DNA of 7,552 bases from UBA1181 sp045113275. Its GTDB lineage: Bacteria; Bacteroidota; Bacteroidia; Bacteroidales; Paludibacteraceae. Below the pieces are notes generated by a model, which was not told the DNA's origin, ran no database searches, and worked only from the letters and a program-made list of their open reading frames with translations. The translations under genes and the position numbers were made by a program. Location of the stretch: NCBI GenBank assembly GCA_045113275.1, contig JBGUIU010000001.1:1-7552 (forward strand), in the 5' to 3' direction. Numbering within the stretch: the first letter of the stretch is position 1; the number at the start of each line of letters is the position of its first letter. This document shows, in pieces, positions 1 to 6,729 of the stretch.

Positions 1-8
1 AAATTTCT

Positions 9-39
9 GTTGTAATCCCAATTTTCCTATGTAATTTTG
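9..39 (+). promoter_or_regulatory. Bacteroidota-type promoter for nudC and the thioesterase gene
   Basis: The box TAATTTTG at 32-39 matches the Bacteroidota -7 consensus TAnnTTTG exactly. GTTG at 9-12, 19 bases upstream, matches three of four positions of the -33 TTTG box. Transcription would start near 45, leaving a leader of about 12 bases before the ATG at 57. No Shine-Dalgarno sequence is visible; the leader is A-rich, as is common in this phylum. The same -7 octamer is used before the TMEM43-family gene in this window. The upstream context is cut by the window edge, so a further upstream promoter cannot be excluded. Confidence 0.6.
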
Positions 40-56
40 TAAGAAAAACAATAAGA

Positions 57-833
57 ATGTCTATTTTAGAAAATCCAGTTCGTTCGAATGGTGCATGTTT
101 TGCCATAGTAGGGAAGGAATTATTGATGAAAAAAGATAACTCCATGTTGTCTTTTGACGATTTATGTGAGTTGAAGCGTTCGTTGGAAACGACAGATTTT
201 TTTGAGGAGAAAGCGTTTGATATTTGTGCGTTAAGCTTGAAAAACAAGGAGAATATTCCTGATGCATACGAGGTGAAAACAATCCGTCAGTTCTTCTCAG
301 AACATGATGAGAAAACAAACTTTCAATTGGCGCGTTCTCGTGCTTTGATTTCATGGCGTCGAGATTATCATTTTTGTAGCTGCTGTGGCGCTGTTTTGTC
401 CGATCATGAAGATTTTACCGCAAGAGTGTGTCCAAGCTGTCAGAAGCTCTATTTTCCACGTATAGAGCCATGCATCATTGTGCTGGTTCGTAAGGGTGAT
501 AAAGTGTTATTGGCCCGTCATGTGCAACGTAACCAAGATGTATATGCGTGTATTGCTGGATTTATTGAGGTGGGTGAATCGGCAGAGTGTGCTGTGAAAA
601 GAGAAGTGTTTGAAGAGGTTGGCATCCGTGTGAAGAATATTCAGTACAGAGGAAGTCAGAGCTGGCCGTTCCCAGACCAGTTGATGCTGGCTTTTACGGC
701 AGAATATGAGAGTGGTGAGATAAAACTTCAAGAAAATGAAATAGCGGATGCTCAGTGGTTTGATAGAGATGATTGTCCGACTACACCACAGCCAGGCTCA
801 GTGGCCTATAAGTTAATTCATAATGAGATATAA
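57..833 (+). CDS. nudC: NAD(H) pyrophosphatase / NAD-RNA decapping Nudix hydrolase, NudC type
   Basis: Cytoplasmic Nudix hydrolase that by family splits NADH (and NAD+) into NMN(H) and AMP and, in E. coli, removes NAD caps from RNA 5' ends. Seen in the 258-residue product: a poorly conserved N-terminal half (1-100); a zinc ribbon with Cys107/Cys110 and Cys125/Cys128; a perfect Nudix box from Gly168 to Ile190 (GX5EX7REUXEEXGU), whose REVFEE glutamates bind metal; and the NADH-pyrophosphatase signature SQSWPFP at 200-206. Length matches E. coli NudC (about 257). One oddity is that the signature is usually SQPWPFPxS; here it has Ser for the first Pro and Gln208 at the usual final Ser. The ATG at 57 is chosen over Met24 (base 126) because the promoter lies just upstream and the family's N-terminal domain needs the length. 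It is followed after 33 bases by the thioesterase gene, probably one transcript. Family is near certain; substrate preference in vivo is not shown. Confidence 0.95.
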   Translation: MSILENPVRSNGACFAIVGKELLMKKDNSMLSFDDLCELKRSLETTDFFEEKAFDICALSLKNKENIPDAYEVKTIRQFFSEHDEKTNFQLARSRALISWRRDYHFCSCCGAVLSDHEDFTARVCPSCQKLYFPRIEPCIIVLVRKGDKVLLARHVQRNQDVYACIAGFIEVGESAECAVKREVFEEVGIRVKNIQYRGSQSWPFPDQLMLAFTAEYESGEIKLQENEIADAQWFDRDDCPTTPQPGSVAYKLIHNEI

Positions 834-866
834 TAAATGATTGTTAATAGTTTAATGCGTTGATAT

Positions 867-1259
867 ATGGAATATATATTTGAATATGAGTTCGAGGTAA
901 GAGATTACGAATGTGATGTGCAGGGAATCGTAAATAATGCTAATTACCAGCATTATATGGAACATACTCGTCATCGATATATTCAGACTCTGAATCTTGA
1001 TTTCATGACGCTGACGAACGAAGGTGTTATCTTGGTGGTGGCAAAGGCTGAACTTCAATACAAGAAACCGTTAAAGAGTAATGATAAGTTTGTCTGTCGC
1101 CTGAATGTTCAAAAGGAAGGTATTCGTTATGTTTTCTATGAGGATATCTATCGTTTGTCAGATAATCAGCTCTGTACAAAGGGTAAGTTTGAAATCGTTT
1201 CTGTCATCAATGGGCGACTTGGCGTGTCTGAGAAAATTGACAAGGCATTGTTCGGCTGA
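867..1259 (+). CDS. Acyl-CoA thioesterase of the 4HBT/YbgC-FadM hotdog-fold family
   Basis: Small (130 aa) cytoplasmic hotdog-fold thioesterase, expected to hydrolyse an acyl-CoA thioester; the acyl group cannot be told from sequence. The family signature is at residues 11-35: an Arg12-Asp13 pair, the catalytic-type Asp17 in CDVQGIVNNANY, then Tyr27 and a Glu32/Arg35 pair on the long central helix (YMEHTRHRYI). The following strands (AELQYKKPLKSNDKF, then GKFEIVSVI) fit the rest of a single hotdog domain, and the length is normal for the family. The start is well defined: an in-frame TGA sits at 861-863, so ATG 867 is the first possible ATG. It lies 33 bases after nudC with no promoter box that I can see, so co-transcription from the promoter at 9-39 is likely. 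A strong terminator follows 25 bases after the stop. It could be annotated as YbgC, FadM or a 4-hydroxybenzoyl-CoA thioesterase-like protein; these cannot be separated here. Confidence 0.87.
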   Translation: MEYIFEYEFEVRDYECDVQGIVNNANYQHYMEHTRHRYIQTLNLDFMTLTNEGVILVVAKAELQYKKPLKSNDKFVCRLNVQKEGIRYVFYEDIYRLSDNQLCTKGKFEIVSVINGRLGVSEKIDKALFG

Positions 1260-1284
1260 TTTGTTTGTTATAGGATGATAAAAG

Positions 1285-1324
1285 AATCCCCCAAGAGTCG
1301 TTGAGGCTTTCGGGGGATTTTTTT
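1285..1324 (+). terminator. Strong intrinsic terminator between convergent operons
   Basis: Arms AATCCCCC (1285-1292) and GGGGGATT (1312-1319) pair perfectly, and the stem continues through AAGAGTC / GGCTTTC with one A-C mismatch and wobble pairs, leaving the loop GTTGA. The plus-strand 3' arm runs into seven Ts (1318-1324), the classic form for ending the nudC-thioesterase transcript. Read on the minus strand, the hairpin is followed by CTTTTA, so it probably also stops the DUF853 ATPase transcript, whose stop codon is at 1341. Confidence 0.92.
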
Positions 1325-1340
1325 AAGGTATGTAATCTGT

Positions 1341-2828
1341 TTATCTTTTTTTCTTATTGGCTTTCAAGAAGTTGTTGAGCCATTTGTTCAAGAAGCTTTT
1401 GATGACAGGAACCAGAATCTTATTGAATATTCCGTTGCTGCTTTTCTTTGTCACTTTAGACGAAGCTTTAGCCTCCTCTTTTTTCCTTTTCTCTTCTTCT
1501 TTTGCAGCTTGTTCCTTAGCTTTCTCCTTCTCTTTCTCTTTTGCCTCATCGATTAGCATTTCGTATGCTGAACGACGGTCTTCTGTCTCACGGTATTCTC
1601 TTTCCAATCCTGACTCCTTGATAGCTTTCTTTCTCTCCTCGTCAGTGATAGGACCGATCTGGCCTTGCGGACAGAGCATCTTAGCTCGTTCAACGATGCT
1701 AGGCGCACCTTTCTCGTCAAGGAATGAGATGAGTGCTTCTCCCGTTTCTAATTCAAGCAGTGCTTTTTCTGTGTTGAAAGCCTCGTTGGTACGGAAGGAT
1801 TGTGCCACCGCTTTGATTGACTTCTGGTCTTTTGGCGTGAAAGCACGTAGGGCATGTTGAATCTTATTACCTAATTGTCCCAGGATGTTTTCAGGAATAT
1901 CCATTGGGTTTTGTGTGATGAAATAGACTCCCACACCTTTGGAACGGATAAGACGAACCACTTTCTCTATCTGGTCCAATAAAGCTTTAGAGGCATCATC
2001 AAATAACAAATGAGCTTCGTCAAAGAAGAATATGAACTCTGGCTTATCTTGGTCACCTTTTTCAGGTAGTTTGTTGTAGATAGAGGTTAACAACCACATC
2101 AAGAAGGCTGAGTACAGTTTTGGATTGTTGTACAGCTTGTCGGCTGCAAGTATGTTGATCATTCCTTTTTTGATGTCGTGCATTCTTTCTGTCACGAAGA
2201 AATCATCTATCTTGAACTCTGGTAGTCCGAAGAATTGATCGCCACCTTGTTCTTCCAATGCCAATAGATTTCGTTGAATGGCACCTACGGATATAGAAGA
2301 GATATTTCCGTAATCAGTTTGAAACTCTTTTGCATTCTGGCCTATATAGTTGAGGGCTGCACGAAGATCCTTTAAATCGTCCAAAGGCAGGTTCTTGTCT
2401 TCACAGATGCGAAATACAGCTGTTAGCACACCCTCTTGCGTATCTGTCAGTGACATGATACGAGAAAACAATAGTACGCCGAAATTTTTGACTGTCACGC
2501 GCATAGGATGACCCTGTTCTCCATAGACATCGAAGAATTGGACAGGGTAGGGCTGGAAGTCAAATGTGACGCCGAATTCATTTTGACGCTTCTCGATAAA
2601 CTTGGTGAGATTACCTGCTTTATATACACCGGAAAGATCCCCTTTCATGTCAGCCATAAAGCAAGGGACACCTAAGTCGCTGAACGATTCAGCCAATACT
2701 TGTAAGGAAACTGTTTTTCCTGTACCTGTTGCACCGGCAATGAGTCCATGCCGATTGGCCATTTTAGGCTCTAACACCAACGGATGGTCGGAATGTGCAA
2801 CGTAAAGTTTATTATCGTTGTTAACCAT
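1341..2828 (-). CDS. HerA/FtsK-superfamily ATPase of the DUF853 (YjgR-like) family
   Basis: Cytoplasmic P-loop ATPase, 495 aa, the usual length for DUF853/YjgR proteins. The family is grouped with HerA-type helicases and translocases, but its substrate and role are unknown. Seen: Walker A GATGTGKT at 32-39; a family block CFMADMKGDLSG at 56-67; Walker B with hydrophobic FIFFFDEAH at 265-273 (Asp270, Glu271); the FITQNP polar-residue motif at 303-308; and the arginine-bearing HALRAFTPKDQK segment at 325-336. Residues 390-460 form a highly charged Lys/Glu helix, probably coiled coil, followed by an amphipathic helix with a Lys-rich end (466-495). The start fits the family, whose N-terminus leads quickly into MANRHGLI before Walker A. 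The gene begins 11 bases after the TMEM43-family stop codon with no room for a promoter of its own, so the two are almost surely one operon. It is not the HerA of known nuclease-coupled defence pairs: no nuclease or SIR2 partner is nearby. Confidence 0.93.
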   Translation of the reverse strand: MVNNDNKLYVAHSDHPLVLEPKMANRHGLIAGATGTGKTVSLQVLAESFSDLGVPCFMADMKGDLSGVYKAGNLTKFIEKRQNEFGVTFDFQPYPVQFFDVYGEQGHPMRVTVKNFGVLLFSRIMSLTDTQEGVLTAVFRICEDKNLPLDDLKDLRAALNYIGQNAKEFQTDYGNISSISVGAIQRNLLALEEQGGDQFFGLPEFKIDDFFVTERMHDIKKGMINILAADKLYNNPKLYSAFLMWLLTSIYNKLPEKGDQDKPEFIFFFDEAHLLFDDASKALLDQIEKVVRLIRSKGVGVYFITQNPMDIPENILGQLGNKIQHALRAFTPKDQKSIKAVAQSFRTNEAFNTEKALLELETGEALISFLDEKGAPSIVERAKMLCPQGQIGPITDEERKKAIKESGLEREYRETEDRRSAYEMLIDEAKEKEKEKAKEQAAKEEEKRKKEEAKASSKVTKKSSNGIFNKILVPVIKSFLNKWLNNFLKANKKKR

Positions 2829-2839
2829 TTGGGAATATA

Positions 2840-4069
2840 TTATTCGTTTTGTGACAAGTTAGCTCTCTTGCTCTTTGCTCTTTTAACAAAGAATACGATT
2901 AATCCTATAGCCGCTGCAAGTATCAAGATTGCGAGGATCGGACGATAGAATATCCATGCTATAGCAATGATGATCATTGACCAAATAAGTGCGGCAAGAC
3001 CACAGATGATTTTGTTTCCAAAATCGGCAATCCTTGCGATGAATGGAACCACTTTGAGAATGGTGGTGAGTATTTCGAAAGCAAGTCGTAAACCTATATA
3101 TACAACTAAGAGACCTGCTAAACGAAGAATCCATGCTAACGTAGCGTTGGATTCTTGCTCGTTTTGATATGTTTCCTCTAATGACTGAGTTCCCATGTTA
3201 ATAGCAGAAACGGTATAGCCATTTTTGTAAGTGTATTGTTCAAATGTGTTGTTTGCGACTTTTGCCCAAACGGTTACAGTGTTAGATGGTAGGATTTTGG
3301 TAACTGTAATACGCACATCACCAATATTTGGTATATTAGGGTCTATTCCTAAGTAGATCGTGTTACCATTTACATGAACATACTCAGCATTGGATTGAGG
3401 TGTTGCCCCTACTGTAGTACAAGCTTGCAGAGATGCTTTTACTTGATTGTTTAACTCCTTCTTGACATTGGCAGGAAGATTGAAATAAAAATCTTCCTCC
3501 CCACGGATTTGTTCTATAAGGAAAGAAGGAAGTTTATAAGCACCGAAATCTACATTCTCTGCTATGAAATTCTCGCTTTCAATAGTCGAAACGACAAAGT
3601 TCTTATTTACATAAGCAGGATCCTTGAAATTTGATGAATTAATAGGTTTTGACACCCATTTTTTATCGTATGTGTATGTGGTAGTTCTCTCTTCTCTTCC
3701 TCCAAATTTATCCTCTGTCTTTGTAGAAGAATGCTCTTCCCATTGATAGTATTCCACCGTACGGATTAGCTTGGTGGCAACGACACCAATTCCCAATTGA
3801 GTATCGACAAGAGAATCATGGGTGATGGCTTCACCATTGGCGTGAATCATCTTTCCATTTAACTGACTGTTGAGAGCAGAGATGTCGCTTACAGAAATCG
3901 TCTCTTCGTAAGCTGCTTCGTTGGCATCTGATGTTTTCACTGTGCGACCCTCGTTCCACCATAGTAGAACCGTACCTCCGATAAAGAAAAGAATACCGAA
4001 TAAAATGTTTTTGATAGAATTACCAACTCTTGTTCCGTAGCTGGTTGATGTTGTTTCTTGATATGCCAT
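2840..4069 (-). CDS. TMEM43 (LUMA)-family integral membrane protein
   Basis: A 409-residue membrane protein of the TMEM43 family, best known from the human inner nuclear membrane protein LUMA but also present in bacteria, where its function is not established. Seen: one N-terminal membrane segment (about 20-38) ending in the family hallmark WWNEGR (37-42); a large non-membrane region of about 270 residues with family-like blocks VEYYQWEE (105-112), YTYDKKWVSKPINSSNF (132-148) and GDVRITVTKI (250-259); then closely spaced hydrophobic segments at about 311-330, 352-374 and 376-396, including AWIFYRPILA (371-380), which matches the conserved GW-FYRP motif of animal TMEM43. The C-terminus is basic (KRAKSKR). 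The topology suggests that the large domain lies on one side of the inner membrane. An A-run sits directly before the ATG, with no Shine-Dalgarno sequence. It is first gene of a two-gene unit with the DUF853 ATPase and has its own promoter upstream. Family assignment is strong; function is unknown. Confidence 0.9.
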   Translation of the reverse strand: MAYQETTSTSYGTRVGNSIKNILFGILFFIGGTVLLWWNEGRTVKTSDANEAAYEETISVSDISALNSQLNGKMIHANGEAITHDSLVDTQLGIGVVATKLIRTVEYYQWEEHSSTKTEDKFGGREERTTTYTYDKKWVSKPINSSNFKDPAYVNKNFVVSTIESENFIAENVDFGAYKLPSFLIEQIRGEEDFYFNLPANVKKELNNQVKASLQACTTVGATPQSNAEYVHVNGNTIYLGIDPNIPNIGDVRITVTKILPSNTVTVWAKVANNTFEQYTYKNGYTVSAINMGTQSLEETYQNEQESNATLAWILRLAGLLVVYIGLRLAFEILTTILKVVPFIARIADFGNKIICGLAALIWSMIIIAIAWIFYRPILAILILAAAIGLIVFFVKRAKSKRANLSQNE

Positions 4070-4106
4070 TTTTTTATAATTATAGATAAACGTTACATAA
4101 TAGTTG

Positions 4107-4138
4107 CAAAATTATCCAAATATACAGATAATTTCAAA
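4107..4138 (-). promoter_or_regulatory. Bacteroidota-type promoter for the TMEM43-DUF853 operon
   Basis: Read on the minus strand, TTTG (4138-4135) is followed after 20 bases by TAATTTTG (4114-4107). Both boxes match the phylum consensus completely and the spacing is ideal. Transcription would start near 4101, giving an A/T-rich leader of about 30 bases before the ATG at 4069. This is the best promoter match in the window. Confidence 0.72.
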
Positions 4139-4145
4139 CATGTTT

Positions 4146-4168
4146 TTAATAATTGTTTTTTTTATTAA
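4146..4168. repeat. AT-only inverted repeat downstream of the CotH-family gene
   Basis: TTAATAA (4146-4152) and TTATTAA (4162-4168) are perfect inverted copies separated by nine mostly T bases. The repeat lies between the CotH-family stop codon (4211) and the TMEM43 promoter (4138-4107). It could be a weak transcript end for the CotH-family gene, but a seven-pair stem of only A-T pairs is not stable, and such a repeat can arise by chance in AT-rich spacer DNA. No better terminator is visible in this 141-base gap. Confidence 0.25.
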
Positions 4169-4210
4169 GGATGAGTTCTATAAAATGAATTTAGTGAGCC
4201 CACCGTAAGA

Positions 4211-6661
4211 TTAAGGAATGATTATTTTATATGTTTCCGAGTCGATTGTTAAGATGTAGCATCCTTCATGTTCGATGGGAAGAAACAGCTTGTCGGATGT
4301 GAAATCGTTTTTAGACCAGATGAGCCTGCCTAAAAGATCATGAAGCACTATCTGAGTCTCCTTGTTTAGATTATATAGTAAGATTCCTCCTTTGAAAACC
4401 GTATAATAGGCAGCCTCTTGTTGTGGCTTCATTTCGTCCCAATTGGTAATCATATCGATTTGGATGGATTTCACATCATCTGCCGATGGTATCTGTATGG
4501 CAATCGAATCGTTAAAGACGAAACTGGTGACAGTGGAATCGCTTGTTGTCTTTGTTATCTTCCAGCCCTTTATAGGAGTTGTTCCTTCCTTGGGTTTTGT
4601 GCGAATAATCATCTTTCTGTCTTTGAAATAATATCCTTCGTATGAAGTGTGAATTAATGGGATGTCATTGATTGTCAGCGTGTAAGGTAAATCTTTTTCA
4701 AATGGATCGTTGATGACAAGATGGAATGGGTCGCTCAACCCATAATAAGTTTGTAAAGAGGCTATGTTGATCCAGTTTCGTTTGGATACGGATTCTTTTA
4801 TGATATTAATCTCTCTATACCACTCTGCGCAGTCGTTTTCTCGATAGTCGGCATATAGGTTGTAGGTGAAGTGGAACTCATATTCGATTCGGCTGGCTAG
4901 ACTATCAATATGAGGGAGGATGTAGCGAGGGTGAAGGAAGTCTCCCATATAGATGGCGAGGTGGTCGATGAATGATTCTTTGAATGGTTCCATCCTCGTT
5001 AGTGTTTTCATGAGTCGGGTAGGGAAACTCATCATACCAATGCTTTTAGTGTACTCTTCGTTTAGAATCTGGTTGAAGAAATTAATGGTGGTAAATGTAG
5101 GAGGATCAGTTCGTACGAATTGATAATCAAGTGTCATATCAAGATCTTTGAGTATCCATCTCCATTTGGCCCCTTCTTTCTTCTCTTTCCACATCACAAT
5201 ATTGTTGTCGGGATAGTCTCCGTTGCCGAAATAGGTTTCAGCAATGAAGTAATCCATGAATTGGTTCATGTCTATAAGACTGTCTAATTTTTCGTAGGAG
5301 AGGTCCTTGCGTTTTAGTAGGTTGTAGAGGTTCATGGCATCGATCCAGGTCCCTTTTGATAGGGTGAACCAGTTCTCTATGATATCGACGTTGTCTATGC
5401 CATAATTTGATAGGAGGTAATCTTCATTGCTGCGTTCCCGTAGGTTCATCAGTCCGTTATATTTTCCGTTGATATAGGTGATGATAGGTTGGTAGGCCTG
5501 ATAATCCAGATGACGCAAGGTTTTCCCTATGTATGTTTGAACAATGGCATCTCGTAGATGAGCGATGAGGAAATCATTCCCAGCGTTTCTTAGCAAAAAG
5601 GAGTGTGTGCTTTTGACGTGGGGCTTTTCTTCCCAGAATGGATAGAGGAAGTCATCCCCGGAACATCTTTTTTTGCTGTATATAGCAAGAGATTTCTGCG
5701 GATGAAGTCTTGATGTGGCACCTGCAATGCGCATCTCTGCAGGTTGATCCAATAGACGGTTCCCAAGTGTGTCTAGGTAGTTTATATATATGGGACGATG
5801 CCAATTCTGTGCGAAGTTGAATGTGTCGTTGAAACTTCCCTTAACATAGATGCCTTTCTTCTCATCATAGAGATTCTCTTCATCGGTTATGATAGACATC
5901 ACAGGAAGAGTTATGTCGTGGTCTGGGAATAAAAACGTATAAGAGGAGACTTCGGAAGGAATATGATTGTCGGCAAAAGAGCGTAATCGTATAACAGTGG
6001 TTTCTTTTATCTCTAATTTATCTGCGAATATAGAATCTTTGTTTGTTGGGACTGAACCATTCGTAGTATAGTAAGTAATTGATTCTTTGCTGTTTGTTTC
6101 TAGATTTACTGTAAAGGGTTCGTGATATATGCCAGACGCATTTGAGAGCGTGGGTTGTTGTAGAAATTGTGTGTATATAGATGTGTTGTCGGTCATTGGT
6201 GTGGGTAGCATCCAGCCTTGTTGGTTGAGAGAATCTACGCCATAAGAGATGTCGTTTTGTTTCTTTTCTGGAATTGTAAGGATGCTGCTTATTTCATTAG
6301 TAGGAGAAAGAAGCGTGATTTCGAAGCTTTTGTCATAGGGTAGTTTGAATTTTGTATGAAGATCATAATATTTCCCATCGCACAAAATGATAATATATTC
6401 TTTGGGGGCAATGGTCGTATCGATTGAGCAGAGGAAATGGTTTTGTTTCTCGCAATTGATTTTATATCCGTACAGGGAGAGAGGCTCATCTGTTGGGTTG
6501 TATAGCTCGATCCAGGATTCCGGCAAATCGTTTTCGTCGTCGAGGTAGCTTCTGTTGGATATCATGACTTCACTGATGATGAATTGCGCGTTGCATTGCG
6601 CTGAATATAGTGCAATGAGAATCCAGAGGAGGAGATATGTGATAGTCGAACGATGTTTCAC
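4211..6661 (-). CDS. Exported CotH-kinase-family protein with lamin-tail and chitobiase-like domains and a T9SS-like tail
   Basis: 816-residue predicted secreted protein. Domains in order: signal peptide (KHR, hydrophobic 8-20, likely cleavage after CNA near 25); lamin-tail domain, about 26-155 (FIISEVMISN, then SWIELYNPTDEPLSLYGY); chitobiase/beta-hexosaminidase C-terminal-like domain, about 169-245 (YYTTNGSVPT with a final SYTFLF); CotH domain, about 253-595, with RIAGATSRLHPQKSLAIY (311-328), FLLRNAGNDF (355-364), YINGKYNGLMNLRERSNEDYL (396-416) and KDLDMTLDY (505-513), whose aspartates suit metal-ATP binding; an unassigned region 645-745; and a beta-rich tail 752-816 resembling a T9SS/Por sorting domain but lacking the PNP motif. 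Some CotH proteins are atypical protein kinases; substrate here is unknown. The start is GTG: a TAA codon is directly upstream in frame and the next Met (33) would lose the signal peptide. The Cys23 region does not fit a lipobox. It has its own promoter and is separate from the TMEM43 operon downstream. Confidence 0.9.
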   Translation of the reverse strand: MKHRSTITYLLLWILIALYSAQCNAQFIISEVMISNRSYLDDENDLPESWIELYNPTDEPLSLYGYKINCEKQNHFLCSIDTTIAPKEYIIILCDGKYYDLHTKFKLPYDKSFEITLLSPTNEISSILTIPEKKQNDISYGVDSLNQQGWMLPTPMTDNTSIYTQFLQQPTLSNASGIYHEPFTVNLETNSKESITYYTTNGSVPTNKDSIFADKLEIKETTVIRLRSFADNHIPSEVSSYTFLFPDHDITLPVMSIITDEENLYDEKKGIYVKGSFNDTFNFAQNWHRPIYINYLDTLGNRLLDQPAEMRIAGATSRLHPQKSLAIYSKKRCSGDDFLYPFWEEKPHVKSTHSFLLRNAGNDFLIAHLRDAIVQTYIGKTLRHLDYQAYQPIITYINGKYNGLMNLRERSNEDYLLSNYGIDNVDIIENWFTLSKGTWIDAMNLYNLLKRKDLSYEKLDSLIDMNQFMDYFIAETYFGNGDYPDNNIVMWKEKKEGAKWRWILKDLDMTLDYQFVRTDPPTFTTINFFNQILNEEYTKSIGMMSFPTRLMKTLTRMEPFKESFIDHLAIYMGDFLHPRYILPHIDSLASRIEYEFHFTYNLYADYRENDCAEWYREINIIKESVSKRNWINIASLQTYYGLSDPFHLVINDPFEKDLPYTLTINDIPLIHTSYEGYYFKDRKMIIRTKPKEGTTPIKGWKITKTTSDSTVTSFVFNDSIAIQIPSADDVKSIQIDMITNWDEMKPQQEAAYYTVFKGGILLYNLNKETQIVLHDLLGRLIWSKNDFTSDKLFLPIEHEGCYILTIDSETYKIIIP

Positions 6662-6676
6662 TTATATGAGTTTTTG

Positions 6677-6708
6677 CAAAGGTATCTAATTTATTTGAAA
6701 GAGTGAAA
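6677..6708 (-). promoter_or_regulatory. Bacteroidota-type promoter for the CotH-family gene
   Basis: On the minus strand TACCTTTG (6684-6677) matches the -7 consensus TAnnTTTG exactly. TTTC (6708-6705), 20 bases upstream, matches three of four positions of the -33 box. The predicted transcript start near 6671 leaves a leader of only about ten bases before the GTG at 6661, with no ribosome binding site visible. The promoter begins about 20 bases after the terminator hairpin of the upstream GH8 gene, so the two genes look independently transcribed. Confidence 0.6.
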
Positions 6709-6729
6709 TGAAGGAAGGAGGGTAATATG

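Noticed and set aside
126..128. Alternative nudC start at the Met24 codon
   Set aside because: It would shorten the N-terminal domain below the family length and lengthen the leader; the ATG at 57 lies about 17 bases after a consensus -7 box.
852..1058. A 68-codon minus-strand open frame over the start of the thioesterase gene
   Set aside because: It overlaps the conserved hotdog signature on the other strand and its His/Ile/Ser-rich product resembles no family.
1357..1860. A 167-codon plus-strand open frame opposite the DUF853 gene
   Set aside because: It is antisense to the Lys/Glu-rich end of a clearly real ATPase gene; its Ser/Phe-rich product is just the reverse reading of lysine and glutamate codons.
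1341..2828. HerA-like ATPase as part of an antiphage defence system
   Set aside because: The sequence matches the DUF853/YjgR branch rather than the HerA of SIR2 or DUF4297 pairs, and no nuclease, NADase or other effector is adjacent.
4190..4205. Small GC-containing inverted repeat GTGAGCCCAC as terminator of the CotH-family gene
   Set aside because: The stem is only three base pairs and no T-run follows on the minus strand.
6587..6661. Lipoprotein signal on the CotH-family protein, from the Cys at residue 23
   Set aside because: The residues before the Cys (YSAQ) do not form a lipobox, since Gln precedes the Cys; an ordinary signal peptidase I site after CNA fits better.
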